From: Scolanthus callimorphus
Lineage: Eukaryota > Cnidaria > Anthozoa > Actiniaria > Edwardsiidae
Direction of reading: 5' to 3'
Length of the DNA: 64,000 nucleotides
NCBI GenBank assembly: GCA_033964015.1
Contig: CM066912.1
Span: 28,482,532 to 28,546,531, forward strand
A program made the translations under genes and the position numbers. The notes under the pieces are model-generated. The model had not been told where the DNA came from. It made no database searches and worked only from the letters and a program-made list of their open reading frames with translations. Position 1 is the stretch's first letter, and every line of letters begins with the position of its first letter. Positions 42,501 through 53,623 of the stretch are shown here, piece by piece.

Positions 42501-43554
42501 AAACTTTGTCCAAGTTTGGTTGTTCTACGTCTTTTCCGTTTTGAGATATGATTTTTCAAATATTTTTCTTTTACTAAAGACTTTGTGTCCGTCTGTCCGT
42601 CCGCCGTCCATCCGTCCATGACACACGAGAATCCTGTGGTTTTTAAGATTAATTCCTGCATCAAAAAGGAAAGTAAGAAATGGCCGGGTCAGACAACCGA
42701 ACTTGGACAAGTTCTTTAGGTTGAAATGACAATGCAAGGCAACGTCAAAGCATTTTGGAGCTCAGCTTTTAGGCAGTGCCTACAAAATCTATATATTAGA
42801 AAAGGCGACAGAGACAGCGCTTGAGGCACTCTATAACACACGTTCACCTTTACAAAAAAAAAACAGAATTTAAACTACGTATAAAGCGGGCATAATGATC
42901 ACAGCGGGAAAATTGCAATGCTTTTTAAACGCGTTTTACTTAATTATAGTTTTATCAGTAAGCAGGTATTATTTTCCACTTGCGGGCGTCAGACGCGGCG
43001 AGTTGTTGCTTTTTGTAAATTTTTTACAGCTTTTCACACCGACAAAACATTTGCGAGATAGCAAATAGCGCTCTTGTACTAAGCTGGGTGCCGCGTTAGA
43101 TGGAAGAAAAAAATCGTAATGGACCGGATGTGTTCCCTCCATAAGGACTAACGTACGGCTAGATTTTTCATCCTTGTTGTTTGGTACTTCGTTTGGAAGA
43201 TTTTTACGAGGGGTTTCGAACCGGTTGATTGCTATCGAAAACCATTCACTAGTAAGTTCTAAATAATTAATTCCCAGCTGATTTCTTGCGCTCAGATTAG
43301 AACCAGAACGATTTTTGTTACATCGCCAAGCGTTCCAAACAGATTCTAAAACATATTGCAATTGAGCATTTAAAATTTCCTCACAAAATCATGTTATGTC
43401 AAATGTAAACTTAATTTTAAACTTTTTTCCTTCCCAAAACTGCGGAAATCTCTTGCTGGACCAGCGTACATTAGGAAGGTTTCGTTTTGACAAACAATCC
43501 TTGCGCACCGTGAGGCGAGATAAACTGGTTTCTGCATAGCCACACAATGCTATT
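39524..43554. other. Gene-poor DNA, no gene seen
   Basis: Four kilobases without a credible coding region. Small features: an inverted pair around 39578 and 39748 (GGACACATGT / ACATGTGTCC); a hairpin with arms ACTAGTAGGCTATAA and inverse at about 41704-41752; G-runs near 41030. AT-rich throughout. Confidence 0.45.
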
Positions 43555-43605
43555 TTTATCGCCATCGCCATCGCCATCACCATCGCCATCGCCATTGCCA
43601 TTATA
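43555..43605. repeat. (GCCATC)n microsatellite
   Basis: About eight units of CGCCAT with minor variants. Confidence 0.9.
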
Positions 43606-43732
43606 ATTTATATAGATCTGTTTCAAGTAACGTTGCTCGTGAAACCATGTATCCAAATAGCTGAGAATTATGTCCGAAATCGCCACAATTTATGCCAAAT
43701 TACATATTGTAAATTTACTATCAACACAATAT

Positions 43733-43920
43733 CATATCATATCATATCATATCATAATGATAATTACATATTACACATTACACATTACACATTACACATT
43801 ACACATTGCATATCATAATGATAATTACATATTACACATTGCACATTGCACATTGCACATTGCATATCATAATGATAATTACATATTACACATTACACAT
43901 TGCACATTACACATTACATA
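43733..43920. repeat. (CATAT)n and (ACATTACACATT)n array
   Basis: CATATCATAT run followed by three blocks of TGATAATTACATATTACA plus 6-base CACATT units. The array lies beyond the 3' end of the minus-strand LINE fragment and probably began as its 3' tail. Confidence 0.85.
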
Positions 43921-44311
43921 TTGTAAATTTACTATCAACACAATATCATAAAAATACCTGTTGATCGAAAAGAGCCTACTTACAATATTTACAGTATGTA
44001 CACTATTTACACAATTTGAAAATTGTACTACAGCATGACTCTTTAATTTTTGCTTTAAAGACTGGAAGATTATCTGACTCCCTTACTTCATTGGGCAGGC
44101 TGTTCCATAATTTTATCGCTTGGTACCCAAATAAAGTAAGGAGCCTGTTAGTGTTGGCTTTTGGTAGAATCAGGCAGTTTTTTTTTTTCTGAGACTTTCA
44201 TATTTCCTAAACAGTTCATTTATTCCTGGTGGGGCTTCCTCATTGAATGTTCTTTTACTTTCGTTTGTCATATACCAGCAAAAACACTTCATTATGAAGC
44301 CTGGTTTCACG
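43921..44311 (-). mobile_element. Non-LTR retrotransposon 3' end, interrupted by nested MITEs
   Basis: Minus-strand frame reads NEEAPPGINELFRKYESL, then KANTNRLLTLFGYQAIKLWN followed by SLPNEVRESDNLPVFKAKIK and a stop near 44030. LWNSLP near the C-terminus is typical of LINE ORF2 tails. The coding sequence continues on the other side of the insertion, at about 44757-44870 (FANLEGLILLHHLFHITLSH). Confidence 0.72.
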
Positions 44312-44757
44312 CATTCTCGAATCCAGAGAATCGATTCCCCCAGAGCCCTGAATCTTGCCGCTGGCCAAAAGATGACAGGCTCTGGGTACGAGATTGACAG
44401 AGCCGTTGAGAGAACATTCTCGAACCCAGAGCTCCCCGGCTCGTCTCCTCGCGGGGGAGGCTCTGGTGACAGCCACTGACGCATGCGCGAGATTTAATAC
44501 AGAGCCGCTGAGATAAAGACCTTTCAGCGCATGCTCCAACGCTCAAAATCAGCCAATCAGCGACGGCCCTCAAATGGATGTCACTAGAGCCTTCCCTGCG
44601 AGCAGACGAGCCGGGGAGCTCTGGGTACGAGAATGTTGAGAGAAACAATTTTCTGTGCATGCCCCAACGTTCAAAATCAGCCAATCAGCGAGGGCTCCCA
44701 AATGGATGCCTCCAGAGCCTCCCCCGCGAGCAGACGTGCCGGGGAGCTCTGGGTTTC
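44312..44757. mobile_element. Outer CATTCTCG-type insertions inside the LINE fragment
   Basis: Starts CATTCTCGAATCCAGAG and ends near CCGGGGAGCTCTGGGTTTCG. It comprises a short ~83-base piece (44312-44394) and a family copy whose second part (TCAAAATCAGCCAATCAGCG) follows the inner element. Edges are partly eroded; flanks GGTTTCACG and GGTTTCGTG agree at 7 of 9 bases. Confidence 0.6.
44415..44635. mobile_element. CATTCTCG-family MITE, copy G (nested)
   Basis: 221 bases, CATTCTCGAACCCAGAGCTC to GGGTACGAGAATG, flanked by a perfect TTGAGAGAA duplication (44406-44414 and 44636-44644). It is inserted within an older member of its own family. Confidence 0.92.
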
Positions 44758-44959
44758 GTGGGACAATGTTATATGAAATAGGTGGTGTAATAAAATTAAA
44801 CCTTCTAGATTTGCGAATGCAGTTACAAATTCATCAGTATTAGAAGGAAATATTGCAGACAAAGCATGACTCGATTGGTAATTAGTGGTCCAAGAAATGG
44901 GAAATTGAAAACATGTTTATGTTTCAAAGAAACTTTTAGTACATTCTCAGGGTACTTAA

Positions 44960-45623
44960 GGCATGGGTCCAAAAGTAAATCCAATATGGCGGACACAAAA
45001 CCAAGGGGGGTGGTCTATCTCTTAATGCATTCATATATGCTTATGAATGTTGTTGAATATAAATTGCATTTGGAATTCTAAACCACCTTAACGATATTTG
45101 GTCTCCATAGCAACAAATCTCGCAACCTTTGACCTTAAAATAGATTTTTGGATAAACCTCTTCGGGAGGGTAGGAAGACAAATAATATTTGCTATACTTT
45201 TTGGTGATATTAGAAGAGCATAGTGGTACACAAATAAATCAAATGAGGATGGCTGGAAATGTTAATCCCAATCATGTTTTTTGCTGGTATGTAATTTGAT
45301 ACTTATCATTATCTCAAAATCAGAATTGCTTGGACAGCCATCCTCATTTGAATTGTATTTTACACCCGATAGTCAACATTATTAACCACATTTGAAAAAA
45401 AGCCAAACTCATTTAGCATGCCTCCCGTGGCTTCAAAGCAAAAAAAGCTTTTGTCACCCTCTGCCAGGTAACGCAATCGGTTACCATGGTTACAAAATAT
45501 TTCAAAAGAAGTGTCCCAACTTGAGGAACAACCTTAACGAATAACTGTTTGTGCTAGATATTTTCTCTTCCTTACAGAATTTTTTATCGTATTTTTAGCC
45601 TTTTTTGCTGTTAGACCCATGCC
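44960..45623. mobile_element. TTAA-flanked element 1 (664 bp)
   Basis: Ends GGCATGGGTCCAAAAG and the inverse of GGCATGGGTCTAAC, flanked by TTAA (44956-44959 and 45624-45627). No transposase; piggyBac/Kolobok-type target choice. Confidence 0.8.
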
Positions 45624-45627
45624 TTAA

Positions 45628-46560
45628 GTGCCCTGAGTTGCCCGGTAGGTGGCACACTAAAGAGCCTGAAAGCAAAGTATTTTTATACGTTGACGCAAGT
45701 GGTTACTTTTTATCTGCATTATATCACTCTATTCTAAAGTATTATATTGGGTAAGAAGTGTATTGCATCTAGAGAAGAGTAAAAATCTTTCATACAATTT
45801 TTTTCCTTCGAAATTGTACACTTGGGTACTTGTGGCTCTCTATAATTTTAGAACTTTAAAGGGGCCGCAGCGTCACTATGTTACAGTTCACAAGGATAAT
45901 CTAAGTTCGTTAAATAATTAACACTTATTGGATGAGGTTGAGCTTGATAGTGAGATTTGGCAACGCCGAGGTTTTTGCACGGCCCGAAGGGCCGAAAAAA
46001 ATTTCCTGCACAGCATTTTTGTCATAATCCTCAACTAATTTTATGAAATAAATATCCTACAATCTCTTAGAGACGTAAAAAAAAAATCTTGCAAAAAAAA
46101 TCATCCACCCCCCCCCCCCCCCCCCCTCAAAAGTCAAATGGTCGGCCCCTTACCTAGCTAAACGGAGTCAGTGATGAGGCCGTGCACGGCGACACCGTTT
46201 TTCAACTTCATCTTACGTCCATTGATATTTTCCTTTTCGTATTCAATTCAAATAGCCATAGTTGATGTTTAGATATATCCTGAGCAATGATGCAATGATC
46301 TCTTGGCAAAAATCATAACCCATTCAACGAGAATACTCGCAAAACCGGCTTTCAATTCGTAAATGAAAACCAAGATGGCGGCTAAACCTATTGGCTTGCG
46401 TTATGACGTCATTAGAGTGCATCAATCCTAATGTCTGTAGTATGACGTCAGGCACTGCGCGCCAACAAGGTTTCGCTGCGTACTCTTAGCCAATCAGAAC
46501 CGAGATAGTGGCATGGCTGAATAATAATAGATCTTACTTAAGAATGTTTTTAGTGTAAAT
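45628..46560. other. Intergenic DNA, no gene seen
   Basis: Contains a poly-C run at about 46106-46127 and short palindromes; no coding region recognised. Confidence 0.4.
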
Positions 46561-46564
46561 TTAA

Positions 46565-47231
46565 GGTAATTCCCCCGTTTTGCACGGCGCACGCTGTTCT
46601 GCGCATGGACGCGCGATCAATTCGTTCGAAAATGACGCAATCGAGCGCGCGCGCGCAAGCTAAATATCCCCATTTGAGCGAGAAACACCAAGAAAAAGTC
46701 GCTTTTTGGGATATTGCGCGAAAACAAGATTGGGCACCCCCATTTTTATTTTACCATTTTGATAAGACTATCATTGGCCACTGTTATAAAAAAAGTTTAA
46801 AGAAATTTTCACGACAAGTTTTTGAGCTATCGTCATAAAAAGCCCCAAAATGAGACACCAAAGACTCAAATTATCACGAGCGGTGCCGCACATTTTTGCA
46901 CATTTTCAAGAGCAGCGTCAACACGCACAGGAAATTAAACATTCCAATGTTCGTCCTAGGTAGTAAGGCATCCAACAGTTCTGTTCAAACTTGCAAGCGA
47001 ACTGGATTGCTTCATTAGTGAGCGTTTTATCACAATTTTCTTGTTTCACGTATGCCTTCACAAAATAGCCCTCAGCCACTAAAAATGGGGTATGTTTGCG
47101 CCATCACAGTTTCTAAACGAGCATGGGCAACCCCTCTTTTTATTTCATATTTTCATTCTTTATATCCTAAACAGTAAGTAGACAAATTAAGAAAAAAATT
47201 CTACGACAAGTTTTATTTGAGGGGAATTACC
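46565..47231. mobile_element. TTAA-flanked element 2 (667 bp)
   Basis: Ends GGTAATTCCCC and exact inverse GGGGAATTACC, flanked by TTAA at 46561-46564 and 47232-47235. It shares the right TTAA with the next element. Weak second-level similarity between halves (GGGCACCCCCATTTTTATTT and GGGCAACCCCTCTTTTTATT). A 77-codon frame inside is not recognised. Confidence 0.8.
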
Positions 47232-47235
47232 TTAA

Positions 47236-48230
47236 AGTGCTACTAATGCTTTTTGAGAGACTTTTTGAGCAAAATCCTCTAATCAAGTAGTGAACTTCTG
47301 TGAAAAAAAATTTCGATTCGGTTAAATCCTGAATTTTTTACGAATCATTTCATATTGGAATTTTCCCGCCATCTTTGAAACACTTACCAGTCTCCCTCAC
47401 GGATCGTCTTCGCGCGGCCAAGATCAAAGCAATGCCCAAATAAGGACGTTCAAGGTTCAAGACGTCTTCTCAGTTTACAGCATATTCTTGGCAAGAATTC
47501 CCTAGTTTTATCGTTCTTTTGCGATGTTGGTATTAGTGGAATGTAGGCCATTTATTGATATGTATTTCTTTGTTGCTTAAATTATTGATCTTTAAAGTTT
47601 TTAACGTCAGAACATTGAATGCGAGTCGAGATTTTAGATTTCAGTGACAACGGTTGCCGCCATTACCGTTTGTCACGTATTATTTCCGTCGAATAAAATA
47701 GCCTCTATCTGTCTTCTATGAGGGTCCTTTATGATGTGAAATAGCTAATATTAAATTTCAATGTCATACCCCGTTATTTATAATAGTGGGATGATAAAGG
47801 ACCCACGTCTAGAACAGCAAAGCCATTTTGAAAATGGTCTTCTTGAGCGGTGCTACCGGAAAGAAACACAGAAAATGTCGGGTATTTTAGCGACTACTGC
47901 GAAGAAATTTTGTGCAAACCCGAGGTTGTACTCACAATAAACTGTTCTCGCTTTAAAAACTCATTAAAAAGAATAAAAGATTCCTCCGCTTGTTGTGACA
48001 GATAGCGCGCGCACTCACGCGCACCGGTTATCTTGTAATGAGCCTGCGATCTCAAAAGAAACAAATGCAGTCAGCGGAGTTAAGTGTTTCAAAGATGGCG
48101 GGAAATTTGCAACATGAAATGATTCCTAAAAAATCAGGATTTAACCGAATCGAAAATTTTTTTCATAGAAGCTCATTACTTGATTAGAGGATTTTGCTCA
48201 AAAAGTCTCTCGAAAAGCATTAGTAGCACT
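47236..48230. mobile_element. TTAA-flanked element 3 (995 bp, ~150-bp TIRs)
   Basis: TIRs start AGTGCTACTAATGCTTTT and extend ~150 bases through CAAAATCCTCTAATCAAGTA and AAATCCTGA to TTTCCCGCCATCTTTGAAAC. Flanked by TTAA (47232-47235 and 48231-48234). Inner hairpin GGTCCTTTATGATGTGA / inverse at about 47723-47803. Confidence 0.82.
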
Positions 48231-48819
48231 TTAAGTTTCTTTTCTTTCTAAAACTACGTTTGAAGCATAATATAGGGTTCTGAGTCGTTTATGTAGACAA
48301 CCACAGAGATTTTAATTTATTAAATTTACCCGAGGACCTGAAAATCCTCACAGAGCGAGGCTACAGTTGTGACGGTGCAACTTTTTCTGAAATAGGTGTA
48401 CACAGATGGCAGAATTTTTTCCTGGATATTCTAGCGCGGCTTGATTGAACGAGCGAGTTTTGTTTGAACGCCCCGTGATAAAACTTTGCACTAGTTAAAG
48501 TTACATAAGCTTTGAAAGTTATCAACGAATTCCATGTACTATAAGTATTGTTATTGTAAAAATACGACCTCGAGTTGCTCGTTTTTTTCCTCTGTTAAGT
48601 CGTTCGGGAAATTAAGAATCTTCGCGAAATCCCCCCCCCCCCCCCCCCCCCAGGGAAATGAAATGATCTTCGCGAAATCTTCGCGTCCCATGATGTTTCC
48701 CGGAAATAGATTCAGCTTAAGGCAGTATGTTGGTGATCAACTAGCCTGTCAGAAGAACACCCCCAAAACACCTGGTAGAATTTTCAACCCAAAAAATACT
48801 TTTACTACAAATACTTTTA

Positions 48820-49200
48820 CCCGGGGGGGGGGGGGGGACTCCCATATTTTTGGGGCGGGGGTGCTCGTCGGGAACTTTCGTTTTTACCCCTAAAAGGTAC
48901 CAAACCGTGGCGTCGCTTAGTTGATTTTTACCCCTAAAAGGTACCAAACATGGCGTCGCTTAGTTGATTTTCCCTCGTAATTTCCTCGCGTATTTTCTAC
49001 GAGGGAAAATACGTCTTAAATTCAAGCTACCAACAAGTGTGATTTGCTTGATTTGCTAGAACAGACCTCTAACAGGTACCTATCTGGAAAAAATTACACG
49101 TTTTCGAATTTTACCCCCTAAAAGGTACCAGAGGCCTGAATTTAAACCCTAAAAGGTACGACGAGCACCCCCGCACAAAAAATATGGGAGTCCCCCCGGG
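48820..49200. mobile_element. CCCGGGGGGACTCCC element with CCTAAAAGGTACC repeats
   Basis: Ends CCCGGGGGG..ACTCCCATAT and the inverse ATATGGGAGTCCCCCCGGG. Between them GTGCTCGTCGGGAAC / GTACGACGAGCAC arms and at least four copies of CCCCTAAAAGGTACCA. Another member occupies 56499-56783 and a decayed piece lies near 18345-18405. Confidence 0.75.
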
Positions 49201-49205
49201 ACTCC

Positions 49206-51630
49206 GGGACTTGGGGCACGTATAGTTTCCCCCACCCCCCTGGGGCACGTATAGTTTCACTAAAAATAGTATCAAATCTTTGCAATGGGATTCAAGAAAA
49301 AATCATCACTCGACTCGTGAATTCCACGTTTTGACGAATTTATCTATAATAGTACAGCACACAAAGAGGCAGCTAGTTGAGAACACCTGACCAGAACAAG
49401 AAGAAAAAGATTGAAAAGGGGAACGGCAATTAGTTACTCGTTGAACGTTTCTATCAGTCATGTCATGTAAAGACGAGACATAATAATTTTAAATCCTTGT
49501 TAAATTTCCCCACTGTTTACTTACGAGTAGTTAAATCCCAGCCCAAGCAGTAAAATATTTGTTCAGTATAATTCGCCCAAATAACTAATTCCATCCTGAT
49601 TTGAATTTTATTTTTCTTTCCTTTCAAGCGACTAATGCTGCATATGTCTGCACCGAGAACATGAAAGTAGTTGAAAGTGGTCTCCTGTTAAATGGAGACT
49701 TTTCTGGTTAATTGAATTTCGCAGATTTGAATTTAAAGGTTCCTTAACATGACATTGGCCCTGCTCGGTGAAATTACAACTGACATATATCGATCAAGAT
49801 GTTATGAGTCATGGTTATTAGTCCCGGAGCCGGAAACGGCCGTCAGTAAGCTCTTTTATCGGGACATTTACCACAGACTGTTCAAGGAGGAATGTTAATG
49901 GCGCATTGTGAACTCCGAAGGGCAAGTAGAAACTAGAAGAATCCCCTCGGAGACAAAAATCATGAATTTGCAAATGCACAACATAAGCTTTTGAAGATAA
50001 AAATAGGAATCCTTGAATAACGCAATTCTGGGAAGCAGATAGCAATATAAATTGCTCACTTAAAACTGCCAAGAAATTACCATGGACTTCTAGTTTTCTT
50101 TGGAACCCAAAGGTAAAGTAAACGTGCAGTAAAGAAGTCGAGCTTTAGAAAGTGTGAAATTCATGTTTAGAAGCTAATTCTAAAAGAAATTCGAAATAAA
50201 AAAAACAGTCAAAACATTTAAAGAAGTAATTGTGAGATACACCAAAAACAAAACAAAAACCAGCATAAATTACTTCCCTCTCAAACATTTATTACCAAAA
50301 AACGTTTTCCTTTTCCAGATTTTTCAAGCAAGTTTGGTACACTATTTTATGGTCTACTGAAAAAACAAGAGCAAGAAACAACAAAGAAGACTTACGATGA
50401 AAACTTGAGCTGGATTAAAATAGAACTTGTCTAAAAAACAGGCTGTGATAACATGTGATAGTCATCAGGAATAGGAAGGTTTCTGTAATAAAGATTGCGG
50501 TGATAAATTACTGGAGCAAAACAAAGATACCGTTCTCGGCGCCACAATATTTAAAAGGGTGAATATCATGGAATAAATTAAGGTTTCTCGAACTATTTGT
50601 ACAATCTATGCTGCGTTGCTATTCATCTGGGAAACTGTATGAGAACAGAGGCTGCAAAAAAACGTAAAACATATTAAGGAAAATACATCAAAATGTGAAT
50701 ATAACTTTCATCTTTCATCCCCTGCATGTTCGAGAACAAGAATTCCCCATCTGCTAAGCGTTCATCAAATCACGGACCGCAAGAAGGTTGCAGTTGCTTC
50801 AGGTACTGTCCAGAAACAAAGAATTATAATTATCAATTTAACAGCGACTAAAGCGATAACCGATTATCGAGAAAGAAAGAGCTTCAAGTATGAACAATCA
50901 CACCGGACACATTCAAGAACAAGGCTATATATTACGCTTTTGAAATCACTTCGAGAAACGTGCACTCAAGAAAGTCATATAGTTTACTTGGAAAGCGGCA
51001 AGGGTGAAAAGAAGTGGACACTAGACCGCGATATAGGACGTCTGGGAACTTCGCAGTAAAATATCCTTGAGAAAACACTGGAAAGCCATAAGAAGGAAAT
51101 TAGCAGGATTACTGATATCAGCTCTTCATATCAAAAGGTGAACTGCGGTTTTCGAGAATTTCTTATCCGGCAAAACAAGACGACAGGAAGTAATCGAACA
51201 GATAATAAAACGCGGCATCACAGGTGTCTGTTGATAGAAAAAGGTCAAAATCAAATAAATTACAAGCCTAATATCCAAGGGCGTTTAAAAGCTTTTCATC
51301 AAGTGCAGTGCTATTTAAGTCGAAGGCAGCAAACTTCAGAACATCGAGGTGGTCTAAAGCAACGCCTTTATTCTGAGAACGTGCAGAGTAATCTTAACTA
51401 TAGAGAGCAGAAAGTTATTAACAAGATACCAACTATTAAGGAACATATGCGGAGCAAAACAAGATCCAAAGGGGCTACCGAAAGACAGGAATTCAACAAG
51501 CAAAATTGAAGCTTCCGAACTGAGCCGCAGTTGGAGCGACAACAAGCAGTAGCAGCCGCATCAAAAGTAGCAACAAGCAAGCAAATTACAAACGCACCAA
51601 GCGACGTTTCTTGTGTATTATTGTCGGGAA
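49206..51630. other. DNA upstream of the GPCR, including its probable 5' leader
   Basis: No coding region recognised. A 123-codon frame at 51138-51509 (Asn/Gln/Arg/Lys-rich, no domain) lies in the likely 5' leader of the GPCR. Promoter elements were not identified. Confidence 0.35.
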
Positions 51631-52650
51631 ATGTCTTATTTAAGTAACTCGAGTTTCTTCCCATCTCTCGAGAAAGAACTAGACTCCAGATCACTCACGA
51701 AAACTGTTCTGGAATCTGCCATCTTGATCTTAACCAACTCCTTGGCTTTGTCGGGTAACATTATTGTTGTCATTGCTTTTATACGCAGCCCTTTCCTCAG
51801 AACCACTACTAATACTTTTATTATCGCTCTTTGCGTATCGGATATTATTACTTCATTATTCCCAATGCCCCTAACTATTGGAGCGGCTATCTCAGGACTA
51901 TGGCCTTATGGAGACCTTCTCTGTCAAGTGCAAGGTTTTCTTGTTCATGTTCTAGCCTTCGTGTCGATCGAAGTAATGGCTTTAACAGCTCTGAACCGTT
52001 ACTTTAAAACTCTGCGTCCGTTTAAGTACTCTAAAATCTTTAAGAACCGGAACCCTGTCTTTTTTATAGGCCTAATCTGGGTGATATCTAGTGGTATATT
52101 ATGCATGACACTATTTCCTGAACCGTCTGAGGCATTCGTTTTTCATCCTGGAAAACTGATATGCGTGCGAGTCTACGCGTCAATCCAGTTGAGCAGGTTC
52201 TATACAGGTTTTCTGAGCCTCGTTTTCGTGATAATACCCACCACTATCATAATCGTCTGCTACATCAAAGTAACGCGAGCGCTCCAGAAACACGGCAACA
52301 GAATCCAGAACTCGAAGAAAATCAACCTCAGCCGACGAAGGGGGAGGAGGACAGTCACACTTGACCCTGTCCCAGAAGGTAGCGAGGTGCGACCGCCGCT
52401 TAATATCACAAGGCCCGAGGTTACAATAACCCGAACGCTTGTCATAACAGTTGTGTTCTTCTTCATATGTTGGGTACCCTGTTTCGTCATAGATATCGCA
52501 GATGTCCTTACTGCGCATGCGCTAGATAGAAGGGTGTATTTCACATACACCTGTCTCGCCTACATGTCAAGTGCGTGCAACCCTCTGGTGTATGGGATTC
52601 ATAATCCTTCGTTCAGGAAGGCCTTCATTTCCTTCATGAAATGCTATTGA
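51631..52650 (+). CDS. Class A (rhodopsin-like) G-protein-coupled receptor, single exon, 339 aa
   Basis: A seven-transmembrane receptor at the plasma membrane. Landmarks: N43 in LSGNIIVV (TM1), D71 in LCVSD (TM2), W91 and C98 in GLWPYGDLLC (start of TM3), N122-R123-Y124 in place of the usual DRY, C178 in ECL2 (disulphide partner of C98), a basic third loop (about 215-262, SRRRGRR), C280-W281-V-P283 (TM6), NPLVY 317-321 (TM7) and helix-8-like NPSFRKAF. N-glycosylation site NSS at 6-8. NRY and overall layout resemble the melatonin-receptor-like and orphan class A receptors that are abundant and often intronless in cnidarians; ligand unknown. ATG at 51631 is the first in frame; the frame upstream opens at a GTG only. 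Length is normal for the class. Confidence 0.9.
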   Translation: MSYLSNSSFFPSLEKELDSRSLTKTVLESAILILTNSLALSGNIIVVIAFIRSPFLRTTTNTFIIALCVSDIITSLFPMPLTIGAAISGLWPYGDLLCQVQGFLVHVLAFVSIEVMALTALNRYFKTLRPFKYSKIFKNRNPVFFIGLIWVISSGILCMTLFPEPSEAFVFHPGKLICVRVYASIQLSRFYTGFLSLVFVIIPTTIIIVCYIKVTRALQKHGNRIQNSKKINLSRRRGRRTVTLDPVPEGSEVRPPLNITRPEVTITRTLVITVVFFFICWVPCFVIDIADVLTAHALDRRVYFTYTCLAYMSSACNPLVYGIHNPSFRKAFISFMKCY

Positions 52651-52815
52651 ACGCCTGCTTGCTGGCGGCGGAGAGCAGCTTTTATCGCACGAAACCTGCG
52701 GGAGCCAATTAAACTGCACAAGATCCCACCATATTGGATTTTTCGGCGCGCGCGAGCCACCTGCAAGCCGACTACGATTGAAAAGCGTCACCAGGACGCA
52801 TGGACGATTCCAGCT

Positions 52816-53622
52816 ATTATTATACATTGTCCTCACTATCTCGATTCTGATTGGCTAGAAACGCGCGCTTTAATTTGGGAATCACGCACTTTGAGGGTCT
52901 CCAAGAATCAGCATGCTGATTCTCGAAGAATCAGCTAGCTGATTCTTGATTCTACGCGCGCAATGCATCATAGGACTAGAGCACTTGAATGTTTTCCCTA
53001 TTTTAACAAGGCGCTTGTGTAAAAGAAATTGATTGACAGAAAAACAAGTATTTTTACTGAATCAATGTATAATAAAGCAATTATTTAATTCGGTTTTTGT
53101 GATTTCCAGAATAAACAATGTCTCGTCAAGTGGAATCAGGCTCGGCCTCACGGCCTCGCCTGATTCCACCTGTCTCGACATTGTTTATTCTGGAAATCAC
53201 AAAAACCTCATCCAATAATTGCTTATTATTATACATTGTACTCACTATATCGATTCTGATTGGCTAAGACCGCGCGCTTTACTTTGGAATCACGCACTTT
53301 GAGGGTCTCCAAGAATCAGCATGCTGATTCTTCAAGAATCAGCTAGCTGATTCTTGATACGCGCGCAATGCATCATGGAACTAGAGCGCTTTCTCTATTT
53401 TAACAAGGCGCTTGTGCAAAATAAATTGCTTGACAGAAAAAAGTATTTTCAGTGAATCAATGTATAATAAAACAATTATTGAATTCGGTTTTTGTGATTT
53501 CCAGAATAAACAATATCTCGCCAAGTGGAATCAGGCTCGGCCTTACGGCCTCGCCTGATTCCACTTGTCTCGACATTGTTTATTCTGGAAATCACAAAAA
53601 CCTCATCCAATAATTGCTTATA
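52816..53622. repeat. Tandem pair of ~409-bp palindrome-rich units
   Basis: Two units (52816-53222 and 53225-53622), offset 409 bases and highly similar. Each contains the double palindrome AGAATCAGCATGCTGATTCT + AGAATCAGCTAGCTGATTCT and ends in a ~145-base foldback with arms GTTTTTGTGATTTCCAGAAT / inverse around TGGAATCAGGC..GCCTGATTCCA. Probably a dimerised foldback transposon. Confidence 0.85.
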
Positions 53623-53623
53623 A

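Noticed and set aside
43670..43951. Plus-strand frame rich in HYTLH repeats
   Set aside because: Translation of the CACATT microsatellite array.
46605..46838. 77-codon frame inside TTAA element 2
   Set aside because: No similarity to transposases and short; probably chance.
51138..51509. 123-codon frame upstream of the GPCR
   Set aside because: Biased composition, no recognisable domain, and it lies in the likely 5' leader; kept only as a note.
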